NCBI RefSeq assembly: GCF_007829835.1
Contig: NZ_VIWP01000001.1
Location: 1,178,001 to 1,242,000, forward strand
Reading direction: 5' to 3'
Origin: Neorhizobium alkalisoli
Lineage (GTDB): Bacteria; Pseudomonadota; Alphaproteobacteria; Rhizobiales; Rhizobiaceae
Length of the DNA: 64,000 nucleotides
The notes under the pieces are model-generated. The model worked only from the letters and a program-made list of their open reading frames with translations, was not told where the DNA came from and ran no database searches. Positions 10,154 to 18,771 of this stretch are shown here, one piece after another. The translations under genes and the position numbers were made by a program. Position 1 is the first letter of the stretch; the number at the start of each line of letters is the position of its first letter.

Positions 10154-10588
10154 ACGTGTGTCTCCCGCTTTAAGACCCCAGGCGAACCGTGCGGAGTAAT
10201 GCCCGAACCGGTCAAAACCGATTGGGCAACGGTCGTCTGATTAACGAGTTCCGAACGTTAGGTAAGGCTTGTTTACAAATTACTAATTGCGAATACCAAA
10301 TTTTAGTAATGAATAATAAGCTTGGAAAATCGCATAAAATCGGGACATTATGCTGATACATTGTCCTGTTTTACACCGACTGCGAGCAAAGGAATATGCT
10401 CTGCAAGTTCGATTGCTCTAGTCTGTTATCTCCTTGTTAAGCATATTCGTAAATCATTAATCAGCCCTGGGTTTCCGTTCGCCCCAAAGCCCCATGTTGG
10501 GGTTGAGAGGCAATGACGATCGGAGCCGCGCGTTCACCAGTCCCGCTTGTCGCGAGGGTTTTGTTGCAATGATTTACGAGGTGAAGCA
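10154..10588. promoter_or_regulatory. Divergent promoter region between giant protein and secretion operon
   Basis: This 435-base gap separates the two divergent transcription units. Its middle (about 10255-10460) is much more AT-rich than the surrounding genes. It contains a perfect inverted repeat, ATTACTAA (10279-10286) and TTAGTAAT (10303-10310), with 16 bases between the arms. The centre-to-centre distance of 24 bases would put both half-sites on one helix face. Promoters for both directions should lie here. A 64-codon open frame at 10322-10516 lacks a good RBS and recognisable features, so it is not called. Confidence 0.55.
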
Positions 10589-12055
10589 GTGAAGTCCCTG
10601 TTAGTCTGGACCCTTCCTGCCGTCTTGCTTGCAACCGGCTGCACGGTCAAGACGGAACCGTTCTCCGCTGAGGCGAACGCGAAATTTGCAAACGAAAAGC
10701 TTTTAAGAGCGACAGCGAACCAGGAGCCGATTACCGGCTCTATCGATCTTTACCAGGCCATGGCCCGGGCACTGAAGTACAATCTAGACACGAAAGTCGA
10801 GATCATGCAGGCGGCGCTCAAGACGCGTGAGGCCGATCTCGTCAGCTACAGCGCCCTCCCCAAGGTCGTTGCGGGCGCCGGTTATGACGGCCGCAACGAA
10901 GCCGATGCGTCGACGCCTTCGACGCGTGACGACAATGTCAGGACTGCAGACCTGACCTTCTCGTGGAATATCCTTGATTTCGGCCTCTCTTATGTGCGCG
11001 CCAAGCAGGCGGCCGACGAGACGCTGATCCAGGAGGAAATGAAGCGGCGCATGGTCAACAAGGTGATTGAGGACGTCTGCACCGCCTATTGGCGGGCGGT
11101 CAGCTATCAGCGCCTTGTCGGCCGCATGCGGGCACTCGAAGGCCGGGTGGCACGGGCGCTTCGTGATACGCGCGGCCTTTCTTCCGGCGGCGAAAGCTCG
11201 CCGCTCGTGGCGCTCACCTATGAACGTGAGTTGATCGAGGTGAAGCGCGAGGTGGAGATGCTGGAAGGCGAGCTGAAGGTCGCCAAGAGCCAGCTTTCGG
11301 CGCTGATGAACGTCAAGCCCGGTACCGATTTCACGCTGACAGTACCGACACGGCTTTCCACCAAGCTCAACGTGCCGGACAACATGCCGGAAATGTTCCG
11401 CATCGCGGTGCAGAACCGGCCGGAAATGCGCGAGGTCGCCTATCGAGAACGGATCAATGACAAGGAGGTCAATGCCGCGCTTCTCGACATTCTTCCCGGT
11501 TTTAATCTCTATGCCGGTGCCAACTACGATTCAAACGAGTTCATCGACACGAACGAGTGGCTCAACTGGGGCGCCAAGGTCAGCTTTAACGCCATGAAGC
11601 TCGCCGCCATGCCGGCGATCGAAAAGAAGATCGATGCCCAGGCTCAGGTTCTGGATGCGCGTGCGCTCTCGGTCGCCATGGCGATCATGACGCAGGTGCA
11701 TATCAGCCGCATCCGCTATGCCCATCTCAACAAGTCCTATGGCACGGCCATGGCGCTTTCCAATGTCTCGCATCGGATCCTGAAACAGGTGCGGGCCGAA
11801 ACGAATGCCCAGAAGACCAGCGAACAGATCCTCATTCGCGAGGAAATGAACGCGCTTCTGGCCGATGCCAAGCTCGATATGGCCTATGCGGACCTGCAGA
11901 ATGCCTATGCCAATATCTATGCCTCGCTCGGGGTCGATCCCTTTCCGGCGGGGCTGACAAGCAGTGGCGGCGTCGACGAGATCGCCGCGCGGCTGCGCAC
12001 GATGTGGACCGATGCCGGCGGGCCGGCAAAGGTCGAACTGGTCGCGACCAAGTAA
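10589..12055 (+). CDS. TolC-like outer membrane efflux lipoprotein
   Basis: The product (488 residues) begins at a GTG at 10589 preceded by GAGGTG. This start gives a lipoprotein signal peptide ending in the lipobox LATGC; an upstream ATG at 10547 would bury it. The sequence is the alpha-helical duplicated pattern of the TolC/OprM family, for example the helix around LYQAMARALKYNLDTKVEIM and LDFGLSYVRAKQAADE. It should form the outer-membrane duct that receives cargo from periplasmic adaptors. It is the first gene of an operon with two HlyD-type adaptors and an M50 protease and lies opposite the giant exoprotein gene. It is therefore the probable exit channel for that protein rather than a drug-efflux pore. 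No ABC or RND pump gene is adjacent. Confidence 0.85.
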   Translation: MKSLLVWTLPAVLLATGCTVKTEPFSAEANAKFANEKLLRATANQEPITGSIDLYQAMARALKYNLDTKVEIMQAALKTREADLVSYSALPKVVAGAGYDGRNEADASTPSTRDDNVRTADLTFSWNILDFGLSYVRAKQAADETLIQEEMKRRMVNKVIEDVCTAYWRAVSYQRLVGRMRALEGRVARALRDTRGLSSGGESSPLVALTYERELIEVKREVEMLEGELKVAKSQLSALMNVKPGTDFTLTVPTRLSTKLNVPDNMPEMFRIAVQNRPEMREVAYRERINDKEVNAALLDILPGFNLYAGANYDSNEFIDTNEWLNWGAKVSFNAMKLAAMPAIEKKIDAQAQVLDARALSVAMAIMTQVHISRIRYAHLNKSYGTAMALSNVSHRILKQVRAETNAQKTSEQILIREEMNALLADAKLDMAYADLQNAYANIYASLGVDPFPAGLTSSGGVDEIAARLRTMWTDAGGPAKVELVATK

Positions 12056-12097
12056 CCGGAAGCCTTCGGGCTACCGGCTTTAAGGAAGGAGTGCGAC

Positions 12098-12853
12098 ATG
12101 CAGACATGTCATGTAACGGGTCTTGTCCTTGCGGCATTCCTGGCCCTCGCGGCGGATCCCGGTCCGGCGCGGGCGCAAGCGAACCATGAGACTTTGCGCG
12201 GCATCGTGAAGGCCGCCAATGAAGCGATGATCGGAACGGACCTGAGTTTTCCGATCGCGTCTCTGCCCTTCCGCGAAGGGCAGAGATTTGCCAAGGGCGA
12301 CGTGCTTGCCGCCTTTGATTGCGGCGATCTCGCCGCCCAGGTGAAATCCGCCGAAGCGATGCTCAGGGCGGAAACCATCACCCAGGAAAACAATGCACGC
12401 CTCGCCCGCTCCAAGGCGGTCGGCGCTTTCGAGGTGGATCTGTCGAAAGCCAAGAGCGATCAGGCGGCGGGCGAGCTGGAAGCCTATAAGAGCAAGATGT
12501 CGCGCTGTGTCATCAAGGCGCCGTTCGACGGACGGATCGCCTTCATGCGCGCCCATGAGCATGAAATTCCCGAACCCAATCAGCCGCTGATGCAGATTGT
12601 CAGCGAAGGCGACCTCGAGATCGAGATCCTGCTGCCCTCCAACTGGCTGCGCTGGCTGAAACCCGGTAGCCGGTTTGCCGTCACCATCGACGAGACCGGT
12701 GGGACGAAGCAGGCGGAAGTCTCCCGCATTGCCGCTGTCGTCGATCCGGTCAGCCAGACGGTCAAGGTGACCGGGCGTTTTCTCGGCGATACGACCGGCA
12801 TTCTTCCCGGCATGAGCGGGCCGACCGCCTTCAACCCGGTTCCCGGAGGTTGA
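12098..12853 (+). CDS. HlyD/MFP-type periplasmic adaptor, short form
   Basis: A 251-residue protein with a Sec signal peptide cleaved near ARAQA. The RBS AAGGAG sits just before the ATG. It contains the barrel-sandwich (lipoyl-like) halves around FREGQRFAKGDVLAAFDC and APFDGRIAF, a short alpha-hairpin between them (about residues 85-130), and a C-terminal beta-barrel part. That is the membrane-fusion-protein layout without an N-terminal membrane anchor. It likely bridges the inner-membrane component to the TolC-like lipoprotein upstream. It is 42 bases downstream of that gene and 3 bases upstream of the next adaptor, so co-translation is likely. Confidence 0.85.
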   Translation: MQTCHVTGLVLAAFLALAADPGPARAQANHETLRGIVKAANEAMIGTDLSFPIASLPFREGQRFAKGDVLAAFDCGDLAAQVKSAEAMLRAETITQENNARLARSKAVGAFEVDLSKAKSDQAAGELEAYKSKMSRCVIKAPFDGRIAFMRAHEHEIPEPNQPLMQIVSEGDLEIEILLPSNWLRWLKPGSRFAVTIDETGGTKQAEVSRIAAVVDPVSQTVKVTGRFLGDTTGILPGMSGPTAFNPVPGG

Positions 12854-12856
12854 GGC

Positions 12857-14266
12857 ATGGAACAGAATATCAAGCCATCGCTTCGCCCGTCGCAAGGGCT
12901 TGGGGCGGGAACCGCATCTGGGCCGGCAACTCCTGCTCAGGATGCGGCCGTTGCCCGGGCCTATGACCTTCTCCTTCGGCTGGAGGCCGAAGCGCGGCAG
13001 GCTGCAACGGTCGGAGAGCTCGCCTTCCTGATCGCCAACGAAACGATCCGCATCGCCAAATGCCGCCAGGCCTTCGTACTTGCGGGGCGGGGTGAACGGT
13101 TCACTGTCAAGGCGGTCACATCAATCGGCAGTGTCGATCGCAATGCGCCGCGAATCCGCTGGATCGAGGCGATGACCCGTTCGCTCGGCGCAGAGAAGGG
13201 TTTTGGCGCGCCTTGCGATTTCGCTTTGCCCGCCTTCTGCCCGCCGGACGATCCCGAGCACAAGACCTATCCGTTTCGCTTCTTCGCCTGGCTGCCGTTC
13301 CGGTTGCGCAACGGCATCGTGTTCGGCGGCATGCTGCTTGCCCGTGAAATTCCCTGGGGCGAACAGGATCTGCTGATCGGCCGGCGACTGTCTGAAACCT
13401 ATGCCCATGCCTGGGCGGCATTGGCCGGCGAAGGCAAGCTGAAGCGGCGTATCAAGGTGAAGCCTTTGATTGCCGCAGCCGCCATCGCCACCATCGCGCT
13501 CGGCTTCTATCCCGTGCCGATGACGGTGCTGGCGCCGGTCGAAGTTGCACCGATCGCGCCCAGAATCATTGCGGCCCCGATGGATGGCGTGATCGACAGC
13601 ATCGCCGTCAATCCCGACCAGGCGGTGCGCAAGGGCGAGCCGCTCCTCACCATGTCGGACGTCATGCTTCGCAACGAGCTCGCCGTCGCCGAACAGGATG
13701 TGCGTGTTGCCGAAGCAAAGCTGATGCAGGTGACACAGGGTGCTGTCGGTGATCCGAAGCTCCGGGCCAATCTTGCGGTGAGCCGCAGCGAGCTCACGGT
13801 CGCCGCCGCCAAACGCGATTATGCCCGCGACATGCTGGAGCGTTCCAGGGTTGTTGCGCCATCGGATGGCATCGCGATCTATACCGATCGCCGCGACTGG
13901 GTGGGCCGGCCGGTGACGACAGGCGAGCGGGTCATGGAAGTTGCCGATCCAAGCCGCATGCAGCTTCGCATCGACGTGCCGGTTGCCGATGCGATCGCGG
14001 TTGCACAGGGTGCCAAGGTGCGAGCCTTTCTCGATTCCGACCCGCTCAATCCGGCCAGCGCCAAGGTCGTTGCCGCTTCTTTTGAGGCGCGGATGATCGA
14101 GGGCGACGTGCTCGCCTATCGCATTTACGCGACGCTCGACAATGTGCCGGACCATATGCGGCTCGGCATTCGCGGCACGGCGCAGATCAGTGGCGAAAAC
14201 GTGTTTCTCGCCTATTACCTGTTCCGCAAGCCCATCTCCGTTCTGCGCCAACGGTTCGGATTATGA
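12857..14266 (+). CDS. HlyD-type adaptor with N-terminal GAF-like domain
   Basis: 469 residues. Residues about 30-190 look like a cytosolic GAF-type sensor fold (alpha helix with LAFLIANETIRIAKCRQAFVLAG, then strands ending FGGMLLAREIPWGEQD). A single membrane helix follows at about 197-215 (LIAAAAIATIALGFYPVPM). The periplasmic part is a typical HlyD adaptor: APMDGVIDSIAVNPDQAVRKGEPL, a coiled hairpin with AVAEQDVRVAEAKL, and SRVVAPSDGIAIYTDRRDWVGRPV. A sensor domain on the cytosolic end of an adaptor is unusual for type I systems and could gate export. Its last bases overlap the next gene as ATGA, so the two are translationally coupled. The GAF call is by pattern only. Confidence 0.75.
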   Translation: MEQNIKPSLRPSQGLGAGTASGPATPAQDAAVARAYDLLLRLEAEARQAATVGELAFLIANETIRIAKCRQAFVLAGRGERFTVKAVTSIGSVDRNAPRIRWIEAMTRSLGAEKGFGAPCDFALPAFCPPDDPEHKTYPFRFFAWLPFRLRNGIVFGGMLLAREIPWGEQDLLIGRRLSETYAHAWAALAGEGKLKRRIKVKPLIAAAAIATIALGFYPVPMTVLAPVEVAPIAPRIIAAPMDGVIDSIAVNPDQAVRKGEPLLTMSDVMLRNELAVAEQDVRVAEAKLMQVTQGAVGDPKLRANLAVSRSELTVAAAKRDYARDMLERSRVVAPSDGIAIYTDRRDWVGRPVTTGERVMEVADPSRMQLRIDVPVADAIAVAQGAKVRAFLDSDPLNPASAKVVAASFEARMIEGDVLAYRIYATLDNVPDHMRLGIRGTAQISGENVFLAYYLFRKPISVLRQRFGL

Positions 14267-16437
14267 CCGCCGCTGCCCAAGCCACCGCGGCCGCCCAGCC
14301 GATGATGGTCGGCCAGCCCGCCGACGCGCCCCTGCCGGCGCTGCGGGAAGATCTGCAGATCATGCGGGTCGGCGCGAGTTATTCCGGAGCCCCGACCTGG
14401 GTCGTCTTCGATCCGATCCGCAACCGTTTCTTCCGCATCACCTATGAAATGTTCCAGGTACTGAGCTTCTGGAATTCCAGCCGCACGGTCGGCAATCTCA
14501 TGAAGTCGGTCGATGCGCGGTTCGGCAACAGCCTGTCGATCGAGGATATCGGCACGATTGCGCGGATGCTGGAGCATAACCTGCTTCTCGTGCAGCCGAC
14601 CCGCGGCAACTGGCGGGCCTTGCATCACAAGGCGCAGCCGCATCACCCGTGGTTCATGCGGCTCATTCACAATTACCTCTTCTTCAAGATCCCGCTCGTC
14701 AGGCCCGAACGGTTCATCCGCCATGCCTGGCCGCATGTCTCTTTCCTGTTCGGGCGGCTGTTCTGGTGGGTGACCGCGCTCGTCGGCCTGCTCGGCCTCT
14801 ATCTCGTCTCGCGGCAATGGGATGCCTTTATCGGCACGTTTCCCTTCGTCTTCTCGCTGGAAGGTGCCGCCGTCTCGGTCCTGTCGATCGTTTTCATCAA
14901 ATGCCTTCACGAACTCGGGCATGCCTTCGTCGCGCACCGGTTCGGCTGCCGCATCCCGACCATGGGCGTCGCCTTCATGGTCATGGTGCCGCTTCTCTAT
15001 ACGGATGTCAGCGATGCCTGGAAGCTGAAGTCGCGCTGGCAGCGGCTACGTATCGATTCCGCCGGCATGCTGGCCGAATTGACGGTGGCCGCGTACGCGC
15101 TGACCTTGTGGGCGTTCGTGCCCGACGGCCCGCTGCGTAGCGCGCTTTTCGTGCTCGCCGCAACCGGCGTGGTGCTGAGCCTGTTCGTCAACCTCAATCC
15201 GTTCATGCGGTTCGACGGCTATTATATCCTGGCCGACCTGCTCGGCGTTGAAAACCTGCAGCCGCGGGCGTTCCGGCACATGCGCTGGCGCTTAAGGGAA
15301 TTCCTGTTCCGCCCCGGTTATTCCGCGCCTGAAATTTTTCCGGCCCGGCTTGACGTGATCCTGACGGTCTATGCCGTCGCGACCGCGATCTACCGGCTGA
15401 CGCTTTATCTCGGCATCGCGCTTCTGGTCTATCACTTCACCATCAAGCTCGTCGGCATCCTGCTGTTCATGGTCGAGATCGGTTTCTTCCTTGTTCGTCC
15501 TGTCCTGTCCGAAATGAAGGAGTGGTGGGCCATGCGCAGCGATATCCTGAAAAGCCGCCGCCTCTATCTGACCGGCTCGGTCTTTGCCCTTCTGGTGCTC
15601 CTCGCTTTCCTGCCGATCTCGACACGCGTTTCGGCGCCGGCGGTGATCTATCCGCAGCAATTCGTGCGGCTTTATCCGCATGAGCCCGGCCGGATCGAAA
15701 GCGTCGGGATCTTTGTCGGCCAGAAAGTAAGAGCCGGCGACGTCCTGTTTGCGATCGATGCGCCGGAGATCGACGAGGAGCTGAGAATTGCCGAGGTCGA
15801 GGCCGAGCTTGCCCGTTCGCGTCTCGCCCGCATCGCCGCCAATCCGGACGATCTGGCGCAAAGAAGCATTATTGAAAGCGAGCTCGGCAGCCTGAAAGCC
15901 CGCGCCGAAGGGCTGGCGGAGCGCAAGTCGGCGCTGGTGGTCACTGCCCCATTCGATGGCGTGATCACCGATATCAATCCCGAAATCCTGCCCGGCCAAT
16001 GGGTCGGGCGCAACGAGCAGATCGCCTTCCTGTCCGCCGGCACGGGTTCGGTGGCGCGCGGTTATGTGGCGGGCAATGACAGCGGCCGGATTGCCGTCGA
16101 AGCGCCCGGCTGGTTCATCCCCGACGACCTGTCGCTGCCGAGATTTCCCGTCACTTTGGCGGCTATCGCCGAATCCGGCGCTCAGGAAATCGACGTGCCG
16201 CAGCTTACCTCGCAATATCACGGTGCGATCGCCGTGCATGCCGTGTCCGGTGGCAAGCGTCAGAGGCTTGCGCCAGTCGCGGCGCAATATGCGGTTATGG
16301 CGCACGTCAGTGAAACGAACGGCTTGCCGGGACGGTCGCTGCAGGGCGTGATGATGCTCGATGCCAAGGGCATCAGTTTTGCCGAACAGGCCTGGCGTCG
16401 TGTGTTGACCGTGCTCTTCCGCGAGGCAGGGTTCTGA
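14263..16437 (+). CDS. PqqD-like/M50 zinc metalloprotease/HlyD fusion, inner-membrane core of the export system
   Basis: 724 residues in three parts. Residues about 28-112 resemble a PqqD-type winged helix (FDPIRNRFFRITYEMFQVL, then a helix pair ending ARMLEHNLLLV). The middle is an M50 site-2-protease-like membrane domain with HELGH at 216-220 and NPFMRFDGYY at 312-321, which supplies the third zinc ligand D318. Several membrane helices surround these motifs (about 160-185, 200-225, 290-312, 365-412, 436-452). The C-terminal 270 residues are an HlyD-like barrel-sandwich with a short hairpin. The protein combines cargo binding, intramembrane proteolysis and adaptor contact. It closes the four-gene operon and takes the place that an ABC transporter would have in a type I system. 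Confidence 0.8.
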   Translation: MTAAAQATAAAQPMMVGQPADAPLPALREDLQIMRVGASYSGAPTWVVFDPIRNRFFRITYEMFQVLSFWNSSRTVGNLMKSVDARFGNSLSIEDIGTIARMLEHNLLLVQPTRGNWRALHHKAQPHHPWFMRLIHNYLFFKIPLVRPERFIRHAWPHVSFLFGRLFWWVTALVGLLGLYLVSRQWDAFIGTFPFVFSLEGAAVSVLSIVFIKCLHELGHAFVAHRFGCRIPTMGVAFMVMVPLLYTDVSDAWKLKSRWQRLRIDSAGMLAELTVAAYALTLWAFVPDGPLRSALFVLAATGVVLSLFVNLNPFMRFDGYYILADLLGVENLQPRAFRHMRWRLREFLFRPGYSAPEIFPARLDVILTVYAVATAIYRLTLYLGIALLVYHFTIKLVGILLFMVEIGFFLVRPVLSEMKEWWAMRSDILKSRRLYLTGSVFALLVLLAFLPISTRVSAPAVIYPQQFVRLYPHEPGRIESVGIFVGQKVRAGDVLFAIDAPEIDEELRIAEVEAELARSRLARIAANPDDLAQRSIIESELGSLKARAEGLAERKSALVVTAPFDGVITDINPEILPGQWVGRNEQIAFLSAGTGSVARGYVAGNDSGRIAVEAPGWFIPDDLSLPRFPVTLAAIAESGAQEIDVPQLTSQYHGAIAVHAVSGGKRQRLAPVAAQYAVMAHVSETNGLPGRSLQGVMMLDAKGISFAEQAWRRVLTVLFREAGF

Positions 16438-16462
16438 GGCCTTGCCGCTGCCGGATAGAGAC

Positions 16463-16482
16463 GGCGCAGCCAAGACTGCGCC
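16463..16482. terminator. Shared stem-loop between convergent genes
   Basis: A perfect 7-bp stem GGCGCAG/CTGCGCC with a 6-base loop lies 25 bases after the M50 gene stop and 8 bases before the end of the opposing XRE-like gene. It is followed on the plus strand by ATCACGTTTTA. It is plausible as an intrinsic terminator for the secretion operon, although the U-tract is weak. Confidence 0.5.
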
Positions 16483-16490
16483 ATCACGTT

Positions 16491-16766
16491 TTACCCAAGC
16501 AGATTATCTTCCGGCCATTCCGGTCCGGGGCCGCGTCCGATTGCCAGCCATAACAGGCTGACCTTCAGTGACGCCGCGACATTGTCGATATGAGAGACGC
16601 CCGGATCGCTGCGGTCATTCTCCCATGCGCACCAGACTTCACGGTTGACGCCGGTCATCTCTGCCGCATCGTCGATCGACAGGGAACAGGCGTCGCGGGC
16701 AAGCGAGATGCGGCCGCCGAGCGTGTCCTGGTCAAACAGCATGGGCGAGTTACCATTTCCATTCAT
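16491..16766 (-). CDS. Small XRE-family helix-turn-helix protein
   Basis: 91 residues. The core LGGRISLARDACSLSIDDAAEMTGVNREVWCAWENDRSDP follows the HTH_3 pattern (helix, SIDDAAEMTGV turn, recognition helix with WENDRS). It then has SHIDNVAASLKVSLLWLAIG, the common ending of Cro/C1-type domains in proteobacteria. RBS AAGGAA precedes the ATG. It has no effector domain. It lies between the end of the secretion operon (convergent) and proX, so its target is not fixed by context. Either neighbour is possible. Confidence 0.7.
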   Translation of the reverse strand: MNGNGNSPMLFDQDTLGGRISLARDACSLSIDDAAEMTGVNREVWCAWENDRSDPGVSHIDNVAASLKVSLLWLAIGRGPGPEWPEDNLLG

Positions 16767-16825
16767 CGGGGATTCCTTCCAGTGGTCCGGCCCCCTGACG
16801 CGGTTGCGCAGAAGGCCGGATCAGA

Positions 16826-17725
16826 TCAGCTCTTGTCGCCGATCCAGTCATTGATCTGGTCCGGATGGGCCTTGATGTATTTCGCAATCGCCTCGTCGTA
16901 GGAGGTCTGCTGCGCGTCGAACATCGCCGCCTCGAGATCGGCGATCGGCAGTTTCATGCGCGACAGGAAGCCGGCGACCTTCGGGTTCTCGGTCTTGAAA
17001 TCCTTGCGGGCGAGGATGTCGACATGTTCGGCTTCACCGAGCGATTTCTTCGGGTCGGCGAGGTAACGGAGCTTGTATTTGCCGAACATCCAGTGGGGGC
17101 TCCAGGAAGTCGCGACGAACCATTTTTCGCCGCGCATGGCCCTGTCGACCGTGGTCAGCATGCCGGCTTCGCTGGAGATCTGCAGCTTGTAATCGGACAG
17201 GCCGTAATCCTTCAGCGCCTTTTCGGACAGCCGCGTCAGGCCCGCACCCGGATCGATGCCCTGAACCGTGCCGGCGAGCTTCTTCTGCACTTCCGGCTTC
17301 TTCAGATCCTCGATGGACGAGATTTCGCTTTCCGGAATGGAGGCCGGAACGACCCAGCCGAGCTTTGCCCCGTCATAGACGGTGCCGAGTGTCTCGACGC
17401 GGTTCTTCACCTTGGCGAAATAATCCGCATGGGTCTGCGGCAGCCATGCCATCATCATCGCGTCGAGATCGCCACGGCTGACGCCCTGATAGAGCGGCGC
17501 AACGTCGGTCTGTACCAGCTCGACTTTCTGGCCGAGCTGGTCGTTGATCAGCTTGGCGGCGAGCTTGGTGACGAATTCGGCATCCGACCAGGCGGCCCAG
17601 CCGATCTTTACCGGCTTGGCATCTTCGGCAAAACTCGGCGCGGCGGAGCCGACGACCAGTGCCGCGGCGAGGCCGATGCCTGCCGCCAGTGTTGCCCGGC
17701 GGGACGATGAACGTGTCTTGAACAT
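16826..17725 (-). CDS. proX: Glycine betaine/proline-type ABC substrate-binding protein
   Basis: 299 residues with a Sec signal peptide (cleavage near PSFA-ED) and the OpuAC fold. It shows KIGWAAWSDAEF near the start and the aromatic-rich SWSPHWMFGKYKLRYL, the quaternary-ammonium cage seen in OpuAC/ProX proteins. It would bind betaine, choline derivatives or proline betaine in the periplasm. It is the last gene of the proV-proW-proX unit, 65 bases after proW, with a hairpin in that gap. The exact ligand cannot be read from sequence. Confidence 0.85.
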   Translation of the reverse strand: MFKTRSSSRRATLAAGIGLAAALVVGSAAPSFAEDAKPVKIGWAAWSDAEFVTKLAAKLINDQLGQKVELVQTDVAPLYQGVSRGDLDAMMMAWLPQTHADYFAKVKNRVETLGTVYDGAKLGWVVPASIPESEISSIEDLKKPEVQKKLAGTVQGIDPGAGLTRLSEKALKDYGLSDYKLQISSEAGMLTTVDRAMRGEKWFVATSWSPHWMFGKYKLRYLADPKKSLGEAEHVDILARKDFKTENPKVAGFLSRMKLPIADLEAAMFDAQQTSYDEAIAKYIKAHPDQINDWIGDKS

Positions 17726-17753
17726 GGTTTCTCCTTCTTGGGAGTTCGGGTTC

Positions 17754-17770
17754 GCGGGTTCAGCACCCGC
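17754..17770. other. Intercistronic stem-loop between proW and proX
   Basis: A perfect 6-bp stem GCGGGT/ACCCGC with loop TCAGC sits between the proW stop and the proX start. No U-tract follows. It could stabilise or separate the proX message, since binding proteins are usually needed in excess over permeases. Confidence 0.4.
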
Positions 17771-17790
17771 ATGGATCGGCGCGAGAGGGG

Positions 17791-18681
17791 TCAGGCGTTT
17801 GCCGTCGCCAGTTCTTCGCGCTCGTTCTTCCTGAAAAGCGTTGCCCAGAGGGCGGTGCGCTTTGTGGTTTTCTGCCCCAGGGACTGGGTGATGCGGTCGA
17901 GGATGACGGCGAGGATGACGACGGCAAGACCACCTTCGAAGCCGGTGCCGACATCGAGACGCTGGATGCCGGTCAGAACGGTATTGCCGATGCCGCCGGC
18001 GCCAATCATCGAGGCGATCACCACCATGGAGAGGGACAGCATGATCGTCTGGTTGATACCGGCCATGATCGAGGGCAGGGCATTCGGCAGCTGAATCTTG
18101 AAGAGAAGTTGCGTGCCGGTGCAGCCAAAGGCATTGCCGGCCTCGATGAACTCGTTATGCACCTGACGGATGCCGAGATTGGTCAGCCGCACAACGGGCG
18201 GCATGGAAAAGATCACCGTTGCTATCGCGCCCGGCACGGCGCCGAGGCCAAAAAACATCGCGGCCGGAATGAGGTAAACGAAGGCCGGCATGGTCTGCAT
18301 CAAGTCGAGGATGGGGCGGACGACGGTGGCGACCGAATCCTTGCGGGCCATGGCAATGCCGAGCGGTAGGCCGATGATCATCGCCATCAATGTCGAGGCG
18401 ATGACGAGTGACAAGGTTTCCATCATCGCAGCCCAGAGACCCATATGGTCGACGAGCCAGAGCGCCAGACCCGTCAGCACGGCAAATCCGAAGCCGACGC
18501 GCCAGAGGGACAGGAGGACGAAGATGGCAATGCCGACCGGCATCGGAAGAGCGGCAAGCGCATCCAGGATCGTACTGGTCACGAAGCCGATCACGGCAGC
18601 GATGAAGTCGAGAACGGGCGAAAAATTGTCGAGGACGTAATTGACGGCGGTATCGACGCCGTCACCAATATCGAAGTTCAT
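17791..18681 (-). CDS. proW: Betaine/proline ABC transporter permease
   Basis: 296 residues from the ATG at 18681, which has GGAGA upstream; a longer in-frame start at 18759 adds 26 residues of unlikely sequence. It is a BPD_transp_1 permease with about six to seven membrane helices and the EAA-type loop around FIEAGNAFGCTGTQLLFKIQLPNALPSIMAGINQT. MNFDIGDGVDTAVNYVLDNF at the N-terminus is typical of ProW/OpuAB. It lies 90 bases downstream of proV and upstream of proX. It forms the membrane channel of the importer. Confidence 0.85.
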   Translation of the reverse strand: MNFDIGDGVDTAVNYVLDNFSPVLDFIAAVIGFVTSTILDALAALPMPVGIAIFVLLSLWRVGFGFAVLTGLALWLVDHMGLWAAMMETLSLVIASTLMAMIIGLPLGIAMARKDSVATVVRPILDLMQTMPAFVYLIPAAMFFGLGAVPGAIATVIFSMPPVVRLTNLGIRQVHNEFIEAGNAFGCTGTQLLFKIQLPNALPSIMAGINQTIMLSLSMVVIASMIGAGGIGNTVLTGIQRLDVGTGFEGGLAVVILAVILDRITQSLGQKTTKRTALWATLFRKNEREELATANA

Positions 18682-18771
18682 GTCTGTCTCCGGTGTTTTC
18701 AGGCCGGCCACAGCGCTGCACGCCAAATGGCGCGCCAAAGCGCTGCAACATGGTAACAAGGGGGAAGAGGA

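Noticed and set aside
10322..10516. Small 64-codon frame in the AT-rich gap before the TolC-like gene
   Set aside because: No convincing RBS, unusual composition and no recognisable motif; more likely promoter DNA.
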